A DNA stretch of 64,000 bases, from positions 33,216-97,215 of the forward strand of contig JADGRA010000024.1 in NCBI GenBank assembly GCA_017881265.1, given 5' to 3'. Of the stretch, positions 9,153-17,796 are shown one piece after another (within the stretch, counting starts at the first letter, position 1; every line of letters starts with the position of its first letter). A model generated the notes under the pieces. That model did no database searches. It saw nothing but the letters and a program-made list of their open reading frames with translations, and was not told where the DNA came from. A program made the translations under genes and the position numbers. The DNA comes from Myxococcaceae bacterium (GTDB taxonomy: Bacteria > Myxococcota > Myxococcia > Myxococcales > Myxococcaceae).

Positions 9153-11182
9153 TTGGAGGCCTCGCGGATGTCGCCCCAGGTGGGCTGGAGCTCCAGGAAG
9201 AGCGTCTGGACCCCGCGCTTGACGAAGAAGGTGAGGTGGTGAGGCTTCTTCTCCTTCACCGGGCGCAGCACTGCCTCCAGCTCGAGCACCGTGTGGACGG
9301 GCTTATTGTCCACCGAGACGATGAGGTCGTCGGTGCGCAGTCCGCCCACTGCCGCCCAGCCGCCGGTGTCCACCTGACTCACCAGGGCACCCGTCTCGTC
9401 CTTGGGCCAGCGGCGCTTCACCCGGTCGAGGTAGGAGATGTCCCGGGCGCGAAACTCGAGGACGACGTCCTCGTACAGGCGCAATTCGTTTTCCTGGCGC
9501 GGCCCTTCGCGCAGGGTGATGGTGAGCGTCAGGGGCTTGCCGTCCCGGAGGACGGCGACGGCAGCCTTGCTTCCGGGCTTGTAGGCGCGCACCAGCGCGT
9601 CGAAGACGTCGGCGTCCTGCGGCTCGCTCGCCTCCACCAGCGCGTCGTCCACCTTGGTGATGACGTCACCGACCCGGAGGGCGGTGGAGTCGCCGTCCGG
9701 GTACACCTGGGTGACCCGCACGCCCTTGCGCCCCTTGTAACCGAGGGCGGTGGCCAGCTTGGGCGAGAGCACCTGGGTGGCGATGGGGAGCCAGCCGCGC
9801 CGGGCCTCGGCCGGCGGCTCCTGCGGCGGCCGGATGCCGACCTCCACCAGGGTGAGCAGCTTCTCGGCGCCGCGCTCGAAGCCCACCACGGTTGGCACCG
9901 GAGCGCGCGCCCCCTTGAGGAGGTCGGCGGTGGCCTTGAGGAGGGTCTCGGGCGAGTCGACGGGCTTGCCGGCCACCTCGGTCAGGACGTCCTCCCGCCG
10001 GAGCGCCGGCACGGCCTTGTCCGACGGCCCTCCGGGCAGAAGGGTGCTCACCAGCACCCCCTTGGTGTTGGGCCGCTGCAAGTCGATGGACTCCACCCGG
10101 GTGAGGCGCCGGACGGTGAGTCCCCACTCCTTGAGTTCCACCTCCTTCGCCCGGGCCTCGTCCCGCAGCAGCGGGGTGAGCGTCACCTTCATCTCCTGCG
10201 AGCCGCGGGCCAGCGTCAGGACGAGGGGGGCCCCCGGCGTGCGCTGGAGCAACTCATTGGTGAAGGCGGGCAGCTGCGTGTCGAAGCGGACGTCCACCGG
10301 CCGGCCCTCGACGGCCAGCACGCGGTCGCCGGGCTTCACCCCGGCGGCGGCGGCGGGCGCACCGGGAAGGACGGCCGACACCAGCACGCCCGTCATGCTG
10401 GGCGGCGAATCCTTCAAGAGCGGCTGGAAAACCATCCCGGTCCAGGCGCGGTCCACCCGGCCCTTAGCGATGAGCTGCCCGGCCACCGCGCGCGCCAGGT
10501 CCGAGGGGATGGCGCCCGCCAGGCCGATGCCGAGTTCATTGATGCCGACAATCTCGCCGTCGAGGTTGACCAGCGGTCCGCCTGAGTTGCCTGGGAAAAT
10601 CTGCGCATCGTGCCCAATCCACTTCACCACGGACCCGACATTCTCCCCGTCCAACTCGAGCGCCCGGGGAATGCGCAGGTTGGTGTTGGCGACGATGCCG
10701 CGCGTGACGGACTGCGAGAGGGCCAGCGGGCACCCCATCGCGAGCACCGTGTCTCCCACCTTCAACGAGGAAGATTCGCCGAAGTGCGCGACCGGCAGCG
10801 GTGGGGCGCCGGCCGGGCGCGGGGAGAGGTCGAGCTGGATGACGGCGATGTCCGCTAGCGGGTCGGTCCCCACCAGCTTCGCCTCCAGCTCCTCGAAGGT
10901 GGGGAGGATGACGCGGATGGAGGTCGCCTTGCCGACGACGTGGTGGTTGGTGATGACGTAACCGTCGGCGGAGATGATGGCGCCGCTTCCGGAGGCCTGG
11001 AACTTCCGTTCGCGGCCGCCCTCGCTGTAGGCCGACAGCACGTGGATTTGAACCAGCGACGGGTAGACGCGGGAAATGGCGCGCTCCAGCACCGGGTCGC
11101 TGTGGGGAAGCACCGCTGCCTGCTCGGTGGAGGACGCAAGCGCCAAGAAGGCGGGGACGAGGAAGTTCCAGCCAATGGACAT
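9149..11182 (-). CDS. DegP/HtrA-like serine protease with multiple PDZ domains
   Basis: A 677-residue exported S1C serine protease. A short hydrophobic leader (residues 3-17) precedes the protease domain. The catalytic triad is visible as His81 (TNHHVV), Asp111 (DIAVIQLD) and Ser200 (GNSGGPL). At least three and probably four PDZ modules follow, at roughly 265-335, 375-440, 485-560 and 600-665, against the usual one or two in DegP/DegS, making the protein about 200 residues longer. It acts in the periplasm or at the outer surface in envelope protein quality control. The start ATG at 11182 follows the methyltransferase gene by 19 bases. The next gene, a catalytically dead relative, overlaps its stop. 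Confidence 0.9.
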   Translation of the reverse strand: MSIGWNFLVPAFLALASSTEQAAVLPHSDPVLERAISRVYPSLVQIHVLSAYSEGGRERKFQASGSGAIISADGYVITNHHVVGKATSIRVILPTFEELEAKLVGTDPLADIAVIQLDLSPRPAGAPPLPVAHFGESSSLKVGDTVLAMGCPLALSQSVTRGIVANTNLRIPRALELDGENVGSVVKWIGHDAQIFPGNSGGPLVNLDGEIVGINELGIGLAGAIPSDLARAVAGQLIAKGRVDRAWTGMVFQPLLKDSPPSMTGVLVSAVLPGAPAAAAGVKPGDRVLAVEGRPVDVRFDTQLPAFTNELLQRTPGAPLVLTLARGSQEMKVTLTPLLRDEARAKEVELKEWGLTVRRLTRVESIDLQRPNTKGVLVSTLLPGGPSDKAVPALRREDVLTEVAGKPVDSPETLLKATADLLKGARAPVPTVVGFERGAEKLLTLVEVGIRPPQEPPAEARRGWLPIATQVLSPKLATALGYKGRKGVRVTQVYPDGDSTALRVGDVITKVDDALVEASEPQDADVFDALVRAYKPGSKAAVAVLRDGKPLTLTITLREGPRQENELRLYEDVVLEFRARDISYLDRVKRRWPKDETGALVSQVDTGGWAAVGGLRTDDLIVSVDNKPVHTVLELEAVLRPVKEKKPHHLTFFVKRGVQTLFLELQPTWGDIREASK

Positions 11183-11201
11183 TGCGCGACGCTACTACGG
11201 C

Positions 11202-11924
11202 TCAGCGCACCGGAACGAAGAGGAGAAGGTGTTGCCAGGGAAGAAATTCGTGACGCTCCGCCAGGCGAAAGCCGCCCTGCGCCAGCTCGGCGATGACTTG
11301 GTCTGCCGTCATCTTGTGCTCGGCGCGGATGGGCACCTCCGGGTCCTCGGCACGAAACTCGACCAGGGCCAGCCGCCCGGTGGGCCTAAGCGCCCGGCGC
11401 AGCTGGCCGAGGAAGGCCTGGGGGTCCGGGGCCTCGTGGTACACGTCCACCAGAAGCAGAAGGTCCATGCTCGCCTCCGGGAGCCCGGTGCTGTCGCGCG
11501 TGGCGAGGACGGGGACGACGTTGCGCACGTCGCGCTCGGCCATGTTGGCCCGTAGGAGCGCCAGCATCTCCGGCTGCACGTCGGTGGCGTACACGGTGCC
11601 GGTGGGGCCGACGCGCGCCGAGAGGCGCCAGGCGTGGTAGCCGACGCCCGCGCCGACGTCGGCCACCGTCTGTCCCGGCCGAAGGCCGAGTGCGTCCAGC
11701 ATCCGCTCGGGCTGCTCCTGCTCCTCGCGCTCGGGCCGGGTGAGCCAGCTCGCCCCCCGGAAACTCATCGGCCGGGCGGGCGTCCGCGGCGCGACGCCCG
11801 GCTGCCCGGCGTCCGGAAGGACGGAGGCGCCCGGACGCACGGCGGGCGCGTCGGCCGTGGCCAGCCCTGGCCAGGCGCACAGCCCGAAGGCCAGGGCCAG
11901 CAGCCGCTGCGTGCGGCCCCGCAC
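11202..11924 (-). CDS. SAM-dependent methyltransferase with signal peptide
   Basis: A 240-residue class I methyltransferase. The SAM-binding motif I is DVGAGVGYHAWRL (about residues 85-97), with the acidic ribose-binding residue in ATDVQPEML and motif IV around DLLLLVDVYHE. The N-terminus is a clear Sec-type leader (hydrophobic ALAFGLCAWPGLATA, residues 10-24), so the enzyme appears to be exported. That is unusual because SAM is cytosolic, although secreted-looking members of this group are common in proteobacterial annotation. The start is GTG at 11924, two bases after the stop of the beta-propeller gene, so the two are probably translated from one message. The substrate is unknown. Confidence 0.85.
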   Translation of the reverse strand: MRGRTQRLLALAFGLCAWPGLATADAPAVRPGASVLPDAGQPGVAPRTPARPMSFRGASWLTRPEREEQEQPERMLDALGLRPGQTVADVGAGVGYHAWRLSARVGPTGTVYATDVQPEMLALLRANMAERDVRNVVPVLATRDSTGLPEASMDLLLLVDVYHEAPDPQAFLGQLRRALRPTGRLALVEFRAEDPEVPIRAEHKMTADQVIAELAQGGFRLAERHEFLPWQHLLLFVPVR

Positions 11925-11926
11925 GG

Positions 11927-13444
11927 CTAATGCTTGATGGGAAGGTTGGCGGGTGTGGGGTTGAAGGCCAGCCCGCCCACGCCGACGGCGATGTTGGGCA
12001 GAAAAAGCAGCGGCGCGGCCGCACCGCCGGTGGCCATGTCGGAGGCAGCAAACCAGGAGAGGGTCCCGCTAGCGCCCGCCGGGCCCGTGTTGGCGACGAA
12101 GAGTTCCCCGCTGTTGTCCAGGGCGAGCGCCACCGGGCAGTCCAGGCTGGGTGGAGTCCCGGATGGTGTCAGCGTCGCCGCCGGCGTGGTGCTGACGCTG
12201 CCGGTGCTACTGGCATAGCGCGCGACGGCGGAGCCGCCGCAGAAGGCCACCCAGACGTTGCCGTGGGCGTCGAGGGCCATCGCGGAAGGCTGGGTGGCGC
12301 CCGTCGGTGGCGTCAGCGTGGTGTCCGGGTTGGCTGTCGCATTGCTTCCAAGTTGGCTACTGGGCACGCGCACGGCCGCGCCGCCGCCGTTGGCCACCCA
12401 GAGGTTTCCGGCGGCGTCGAAGGCGAGGCCTCGCGGACACGCGAAGGCGCCGCCGCTAAGCGTCACCGTCGCCGCTCCGCCGCTCAGCGCGTAGGCGGCG
12501 ACGGTGCTGCCTGTGCAGTTGGCCACCCACACGCGGCCGTCCGGCCCGATGGCGACGCCCTCGGGGCTGGAGACCCCGCTCAGCGTCACGGCCGGAGACA
12601 GCGCCGCGTTGCCGGCCAGCCCTGTAGCCGCGTAACTCACCACCGCGTCCGGTGCGCCCTGCGCCGTCCACACCGCTCCTGTGCTGTCAAAGGCAAGGCC
12701 CTGCACGCGGCCGGCCGTGGTGGGGGTGAGGCTGGGCGAGTGGTCCACCTGGAGGTCGCCGGGAGTGAAGCCGTCGAGGGCCGCCCCGTTGGCCACCCAC
12801 AGTCGCCCGTAGCCGGGCAGGGAGGCATAGGTCACCGTGACGCTAACCACGGCGTTGGCCGCCACCGTCGCCGGCACGGCCGGCGCCGTCCACTTGCCAT
12901 TCACGACGGCGTTGGTGCTATCCACGATGTCGGCGCCCGTCACAGTGTACGCGCCCGGTGCGAGGCCCGTCAGCGTCGTGCTCGTCGCCGTGGACAGCGT
13001 CTGCGAGTAGTTGTTGGGGCCGGTGACGGTGAGGCTTGCTGGCGCCACTGTTGGCAGGCCGGTGACGGCAATGGTGAGGTTTCCGGTGCGGGCGGTGTTG
13101 ACGGTGATGGTGGCGGTATTGCCAATGCTGCCGCACCCGGTGCCGCACCCCGCGGTTGCCCTCAGCATGGCCGACCCGCCACTGCCTCCCAGCGCCGGGG
13201 GCTGGTAGGCGGTCTGGTCCCCGGACGTCGTGGAGATGGTGCCCGGCCCGCTGAGCGACCACGTCACCGGCCCAACCGCGCCATTACTGAGGACGGCGGC
13301 GAAGGTGGTGGCCCCATCTCCGGTGGTGACGATGAGTGTCGCTGGGGAGACAGTCACCACTGGGCCTGACGCCGGACTGTTGCCGCAGCCGAGGGTCCAG
13401 ACACTGAGGAGGGTGCAGCAGAGGACGACAACCGACGCGCGCAT
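11927..13444 (-). CDS. Exported NHL/beta-propeller-type surface protein, probable lipoprotein
   Basis: A 505-residue extracytoplasmic protein. The leader ends at a possible but non-canonical lipobox (WTLGC, C20). Then come an Ig-like segment (about 25-115), a second beta-sandwich (about 120-205, with GLAPGAYTV as in PEGA/carboxypeptidase-like folds) and a C-terminal propeller built of repeats containing LWVAN, VWVAN or VWVAF (about 210-490), as in NHL/SMP-30-like proteins. The composition is low in charge and rich in Ala, Thr, Gly and Val. The ATG at 13444 is chosen over a start 35 codons upstream because GAGGAG lies 5 bases before it and the leader then sits at the N-terminus. No enzyme motif is seen; adhesive or scaffold roles are only guesses. 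Confidence 0.85.
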   Translation of the reverse strand: MRASVVVLCCTLLSVWTLGCGNSPASGPVVTVSPATLIVTTGDGATTFAAVLSNGAVGPVTWSLSGPGTISTTSGDQTAYQPPALGGSGGSAMLRATAGCGTGCGSIGNTATITVNTARTGNLTIAVTGLPTVAPASLTVTGPNNYSQTLSTATSTTLTGLAPGAYTVTGADIVDSTNAVVNGKWTAPAVPATVAANAVVSVTVTYASLPGYGRLWVANGAALDGFTPGDLQVDHSPSLTPTTAGRVQGLAFDSTGAVWTAQGAPDAVVSYAATGLAGNAALSPAVTLSGVSSPEGVAIGPDGRVWVANCTGSTVAAYALSGGAATVTLSGGAFACPRGLAFDAAGNLWVANGGGAAVRVPSSQLGSNATANPDTTLTPPTGATQPSAMALDAHGNVWVAFCGGSAVARYASSTGSVSTTPAATLTPSGTPPSLDCPVALALDNSGELFVANTGPAGASGTLSWFAASDMATGGAAAPLLFLPNIAVGVGGLAFNPTPANLPIKH

Positions 13445-13609
13445 GCGGACTCCTCGAGAGGTGGGAGAGCCAAGCGGCCCTCCCAGGAGGGCGAACGACA
13501 GCCTGATTTCCGCCGGCCCGTCAAACCTACACCGGGGTGTGCGCAGCATGCGAAGGCTGGGATGGACAAAGCGTCCGGCCAGAAACCCGCAGTTGGTCCA
13601 CGTCCCCCG

Positions 13610-14824
13610 TCACTGGGCAGAACGTACCGCGGGGACGACGGCGGGCTGGGTGCGTCCGGAGACGCGCGACAGCGCCCACGCCGACAGTCCGCCCAGTGGC
13701 AGGCAGAGTGCCCACAGCGTCACGGGGCCCCACCGCTCGAAGACGAGCGTTCCGAGCCAGGGCCCGACGCTGAAGGCGAGGCCGAAGGCCATCGTGTAAA
13801 AGCCCAGGTACTCGCCCCGGCGGGAGGGCGGCGAAATCTCCGAGATGTACGCCGATGCGGTGGGGAACAGCACCATCTCCCCGGCTGTCCACAGCAGTAC
13901 GGTGCCCACGACCGCCGGCAGTGACCGGGCCACGGCCAGCCCGGCGAAGCCCAGCGTCGCCAGAAGCGCGCCCATGGCCAGCGAGCGGGAAAAGGGCCAG
14001 TGCGCGGTCAGGGTGTTGAGCCGCACCTCCGTGAGGACGATGACCAGCGTGTTGACGAAGAACAGTCCGCCGTACACCGACGGCCGGAAGCCCAGCGTGT
14101 CCACCAGGTAGAGAGCCATGGTGGACACGTGCTGGAAGAAGACGAGTAGCACCGGCAGCAGGGCCGCCAGCACGTACAGCAGCCTTCGGTCGGACAGTGC
14201 CGAAGCTGCCGGGGCTGCAGAGGGGTCGTGGAAGTGTCGCGGCGCCCGGAAGGGGACCAGCACCAGCACCAGGCCGGCCAGCAGTGACGTCGCGGCGTCC
14301 ACCCAGAACAGCGAACGGAAGGACGCCTCGGCGAGGAAGCCGCCCACGGTGGGGCCGATGCTCATGCCGAGGTTGACCGCCAGCCGGTTGAGCGCGAAGG
14401 CCTGGCGACGGCGGTGGACCGGAGCCAGGTGGCTCACCAGCGCCATGGTGGCCGGCCGGACCGGCTCCGAGACGAGGGCGAGCAGGACCATACCCAGCAG
14501 GATGGACAGGTAGGAGTGGAAGAGGGGGATGGCGAGCAGTACGCCCGCGGTGCAGAAGAGGGACGCCTTCACCATGCGGAGCTGCCCCCAGGCGTCCCCC
14601 CACCTCCCGGCCAGGGGCGACCACAGCAGCGCCACCACGCCGTACACGGCAATGGCCAAACCGGCCCTCGTCGGGGCGAGCCCGCGGTCCCGGGTGAGGA
14701 ACAGCACCAGGAAGGGCATCACCATGGTGCCCGCGCGGTTCACCAGCGTCGCCAGCGCGATGAGCCAGGACTCGCGCGGGAGGCCAGCGAGGTCCTTCCA
14801 GGGGTTGAGGGTCGACCAGCGCAT
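13610..14824 (-). CDS. MFS transporter, drug:H+ antiporter-like (12 TM)
   Basis: A 404-residue major facilitator. About twelve hydrophobic segments are separated by a central loop near residue 195-205 (DPSAAPAAS). Motif A of the first half is present as LAGRWGDAWGQLR between TM2 and TM3, and a Pro/Gly-rich TM5 (SIGPTVGGFLA) resembles the antiporter motif C, arguing for export of small molecules. The start ATG at 14824 is the only start that leaves a normal N-terminus (ESWLIALATLVNRAG). The substrate is unknown. It is divergent from the Na+/H+ antiporter, with a perfect dyad between them. Confidence 0.88.
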   Translation of the reverse strand: MRWSTLNPWKDLAGLPRESWLIALATLVNRAGTMVMPFLVLFLTRDRGLAPTRAGLAIAVYGVVALLWSPLAGRWGDAWGQLRMVKASLFCTAGVLLAIPLFHSYLSILLGMVLLALVSEPVRPATMALVSHLAPVHRRRQAFALNRLAVNLGMSIGPTVGGFLAEASFRSLFWVDAATSLLAGLVLVLVPFRAPRHFHDPSAAPAASALSDRRLLYVLAALLPVLLVFFQHVSTMALYLVDTLGFRPSVYGGLFFVNTLVIVLTEVRLNTLTAHWPFSRSLAMGALLATLGFAGLAVARSLPAVVGTVLLWTAGEMVLFPTASAYISEISPPSRRGEYLGFYTMAFGLAFSVGPWLGTLVFERWGPVTLWALCLPLGGLSAWALSRVSGRTQPAVVPAVRSAQ

Positions 14825-14855
14825 GGGGCGGCTCGCTGGCTACCCTTGCGGAGGG

Positions 14856-14871
14856 TGTGCTGTCGAGCACA
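14856..14871. promoter_or_regulatory. Perfect dyad (operator candidate) between divergent transporters
   Basis: TGTGCT-gtcg-AGCACA is a perfect 6-base inverted repeat with a 4-base spacer. It is centred in the 96-base space between the divergent MFS and Na+/H+ antiporter genes and lies 31 bases upstream of the MFS start. The size and position fit a dimeric repressor site. No regulator gene is adjacent. Confidence 0.4.
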
Positions 14872-14920
14872 GTCCCTGTCCCAGCCAGCCGCACAGCTGG
14901 GCTAGCCTGCCGGGGCGCAC

Positions 14921-16513
14921 GTGAGCGAGCTCGACGTCAAGGCGACGCTGATGCTGATGGTGGGCCTGCTTTTGGTGGTGGTCCTGCTGGCGACCCTGGC
15001 CCGGCGCCTGGCCGTGCCGTACCCCATTCTCCTCGTCCTCGGCGGGCTGGGACTGGCGCTGGTCCCCCAGGTCCCGCAGGTGCAGCTCGACCCGGACCTC
15101 GTGTTGCTGCTCTTCCTGCCCCCGCTTTTGTACGCCGCCGCCTACGACATGTCCTGGCGGGACTTCCGCGTCCACAAGCGCGCCATTGGCCAGCTCGCTA
15201 TCGGGCTGGTGTTGGGGACTGTGCTCGCGGTCGGCTTCACCGTCCACGCGCTGGTGCCGGGCATGCCCATCGCGGTGGCCTTCGTGCTCGGGGCGGTGCT
15301 GTCGCCCACCGACGCCGTGGCCGTCGCGGCCATCGCCAGCCAGGTGGGGCTGCCGCGTCGCGTGGTGGCCATTCTCGAGGGCGAGAGCCTGGTGAATGAC
15401 GCGTCCGCCCTGGTGGCCTACCGCTTCGCCGTCGCGGCGGTGTGCACCGGGGCCTTCTCGGTCGGACAGGCCGCCATCGCCTTCGTCTGGGTGTCGGTGG
15501 CCGGCGTCGCGGTGGGACTGGCCGGGGGCTGGGTCATCCTCCAGCTCACCCGCTTCATCCGGGACCCCTTCATCCTCATCCTCTTTTCCCTGGTGTGCCC
15601 GTACCTGGTGTGGTTGCCAGCGGAGGCCCTCGGCGTGTCGGGCGTCCTTGCCGCCGTGACGGCCGGGCTGTACTCCGGCTACCACGCGCCCACGGTGCTG
15701 CGGGCCGAGGCGCGCCTGCCCGGCTATGCGGTGTGGGAAACCTGGGTGCTGCTGCTCAACGGGCTCGCCTTCATCCTGCTCGGGCTGCAGCTGCGCACCG
15801 TCGTGGCGGGTTTCGTCGGACACCAGCTGCTGTCGGTGGTGGCGCTCGCTCTCCCCATCGCGCTGGTGGTGATGGTGGTGCGCATCGTCTGGATTTTTCC
15901 CACCGCCTACCTGCCGCGCGTCCTCATTCCCAGCATCGGCAAGAAGGACCCGATGCCGCCCACGTCCCAGCTGTTCATCATCGGCTGGGCGGGCATGCGC
16001 GGGGTGGTGTCATTGGCCACCGCGCTGGCCCTACCGTTCGAGAGTCGTCCCGGGGTGCCCTTCCCGTACCGGGCGGAAGTCATCTTCCTGGCCTTCGTGG
16101 TGGTGCTGATGACGCTGGTGGTGGAGGGCTTCAGTCTCGGGCCGCTCATCCGCGCCCTGCACGTGACGGACGGCGGGCGCCGGGAACGCGAGGAACAGGA
16201 GGCCCGGTTGGCGACGGTGAAGGCGGGGCAAGCCCGGGTGCGCGCGCTCTTGGACGAACCGTGGCTGCCCCGCGCGCGCGCGGAGGCCCTGGAACAGTCA
16301 CTCGAGGAGCGGCGACAGCGCCTCGAATCCAAGCTGGCCCGCGGCCCCGGCTCGGACGGGCGCAGTGGCGACGGCTACCGCCGGCTCATGCGCGAGCTGA
16401 TTGAGGCGCAGCGCAGCGAGCTGGTGCGGCTCCGCAACGAGGGCCTTATTGGGGATGACGTGATGCACCGCATCGAGTCACAGCTGGACATGGAGGAGGC
16501 CCGCATCGCCTGA
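14921..16513 (+). CDS. Na+/H+ antiporter, CPA1 (NhaP/NhaK-like) family
   Basis: A 530-residue cation:proton antiporter of the inner membrane. Ten to twelve hydrophobic segments cover about residues 10-415. The CPA1 signature motifs are intact: SPTDAVA (128-134) and ESLVNDA with the transport-site N159/D160. A hydrophilic, helical cytosolic tail (about 425-530) contains many Arg/Glu heptads, as in bacterial CPA1 proteins with regulatory C-termini. The start is GTG at 14921; no ATG occurs nearby upstream. It supports pH and sodium homeostasis. The DUF1615 gene starts 12 bases after its stop, so the two may be co-transcribed. Confidence 0.92.
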   Translation: MSELDVKATLMLMVGLLLVVVLLATLARRLAVPYPILLVLGGLGLALVPQVPQVQLDPDLVLLLFLPPLLYAAAYDMSWRDFRVHKRAIGQLAIGLVLGTVLAVGFTVHALVPGMPIAVAFVLGAVLSPTDAVAVAAIASQVGLPRRVVAILEGESLVNDASALVAYRFAVAAVCTGAFSVGQAAIAFVWVSVAGVAVGLAGGWVILQLTRFIRDPFILILFSLVCPYLVWLPAEALGVSGVLAAVTAGLYSGYHAPTVLRAEARLPGYAVWETWVLLLNGLAFILLGLQLRTVVAGFVGHQLLSVVALALPIALVVMVVRIVWIFPTAYLPRVLIPSIGKKDPMPPTSQLFIIGWAGMRGVVSLATALALPFESRPGVPFPYRAEVIFLAFVVVLMTLVVEGFSLGPLIRALHVTDGGRREREEQEARLATVKAGQARVRALLDEPWLPRARAEALEQSLEERRQRLESKLARGPGSDGRSGDGYRRLMRELIEAQRSELVRLRNEGLIGDDVMHRIESQLDMEEARIA

Positions 16514-16525
16514 CGGCGCGGCGCG

Positions 16526-17725
16526 GTGGAACCCCTGCTCGTGGCGCGCACTGCTCGCTTCATTGTTTGGGGCCTTCTTCTGCTGGGGCTGGCCATGGGC
16601 TGCCGCAAGACGGAAGCGCCGCCGCCGACGGCGCGGCCCGTGGCGCGGCCCTTGACGCTGGAGGAGGTGAAGGGCCTGCTACCGGCGGACGTGCCTGACG
16701 CCGACGGCTGGGCCCGCGACCTCCGGGCCGCCTTGCTGCAAGCCGGGTTGCCGGCGGACGTGGAGCGCGTGTGCGGCGCGGTGGCCATCCTGCAGCAGGA
16801 GTCGGGCTTCCAGGTGGACCCGCCCGTGCCAGGCCTGGCCGACATGGTGCGCACGCGTCTGGATGAACTCGCCAGTAGCCTCGGGCCGCCGGGGAAGTCC
16901 GCGGTGCAGGCGCTTTTGGCAGAGCGCAAACCAGGGGACCGCCGCACCTTCGCCCAGCGGCTGCGGGGCCTGCGCACCGAACGGGACCTCGACTTGCTCT
17001 TCCGGGACATGCTGGCTGCGGCCCATGCCAAGCACCCGGTGGCGTACCGGGCCGCGGCCCTCCTCGACGGCGTCTTTCGCAAGGCGCGGCTGGAGGACTT
17101 GAACCCGGTCGGTACCGCCGGGTCGATGCAGGTGGGGGCCCGCTGGGTGCTGACCCACGCCCCTGGCCAGTACGCGGACGCGGACGCCGTCCGCGATGCG
17201 CTCTTCACCCGGGAGGGCGGGCTGCGCTGGGGCGTGCGGCGGCTCTGGGGGTACGAGGCCAACTACCCGCGGCCGCTGTTTCGTTTCGCCGACTACAACG
17301 CTGGCGAGTACGCCTCGCGCAACGCCGCCGTCCAGCGCGCCCTAGGCCGCCTCACCGGCCGCGTGCTGGCGGCGGATGGAGACCTGCTGGCCTACGACGC
17401 GCACGGCGAGCCCCGGGGGGAGGAGAGCGAGTCGCTGCGGGCGCTGTTGGCCTTCGCCCAGGCCACCCCGGACCTCAGCCTGGCCGACGTCCGGCGCGAC
17501 GTGCGCCTCGAGAAGACGGCCGCCTTTGACAGCACGCCCACCTACCGCGCCCTGCAGCATGTCTACCAGGCCCGCTTTAGGACGGCGCTTCCTGTGGCCG
17601 AGCTCCCGGATGTCGAGCTGTCGAGCCCGAAGCTGAAGAGCCACTACACCACCGCGCGGTACGCGCGGGCGGTGAATGGGCACTTCCGGGAGTGCCTCGG
17701 CCGCAGCGAACCGCCGCCGCCGTGA
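16526..17725 (+). CDS. DUF1615-family lipoprotein
   Basis: A 399-residue exported protein. It begins with a GTG start at 16526, a hydrophobic leader and a good lipobox (LAMGC, Cys near residue 26). The body matches my memory of DUF1615 lipoproteins: LPADVPDADGWARDLRAAL near the start, ILQQESGFQVDPPVPGL, RTERDLDLLFRDML, and GSMQVG. The ESGFQ and GSMQVG elements resemble lysozyme/transglycosylase-type catalytic regions, so peptidoglycan cleavage is a reasonable inference, with the Glu of QQESGF as candidate acid. It lies 12 bases downstream of the antiporter gene. Confidence 0.82.
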   Translation: MEPLLVARTARFIVWGLLLLGLAMGCRKTEAPPPTARPVARPLTLEEVKGLLPADVPDADGWARDLRAALLQAGLPADVERVCGAVAILQQESGFQVDPPVPGLADMVRTRLDELASSLGPPGKSAVQALLAERKPGDRRTFAQRLRGLRTERDLDLLFRDMLAAAHAKHPVAYRAAALLDGVFRKARLEDLNPVGTAGSMQVGARWVLTHAPGQYADADAVRDALFTREGGLRWGVRRLWGYEANYPRPLFRFADYNAGEYASRNAAVQRALGRLTGRVLAADGDLLAYDAHGEPRGEESESLRALLAFAQATPDLSLADVRRDVRLEKTAAFDSTPTYRALQHVYQARFRTALPVAELPDVELSSPKLKSHYTTARYARAVNGHFRECLGRSEPPPP

Positions 17726-17796
17726 GGCGCCGTCTTCCCCCGCCGCAGGGAAGGCAGGCACTGCCGCCGAGGTGGTGTAGGGTGGACGGCAAAGGT

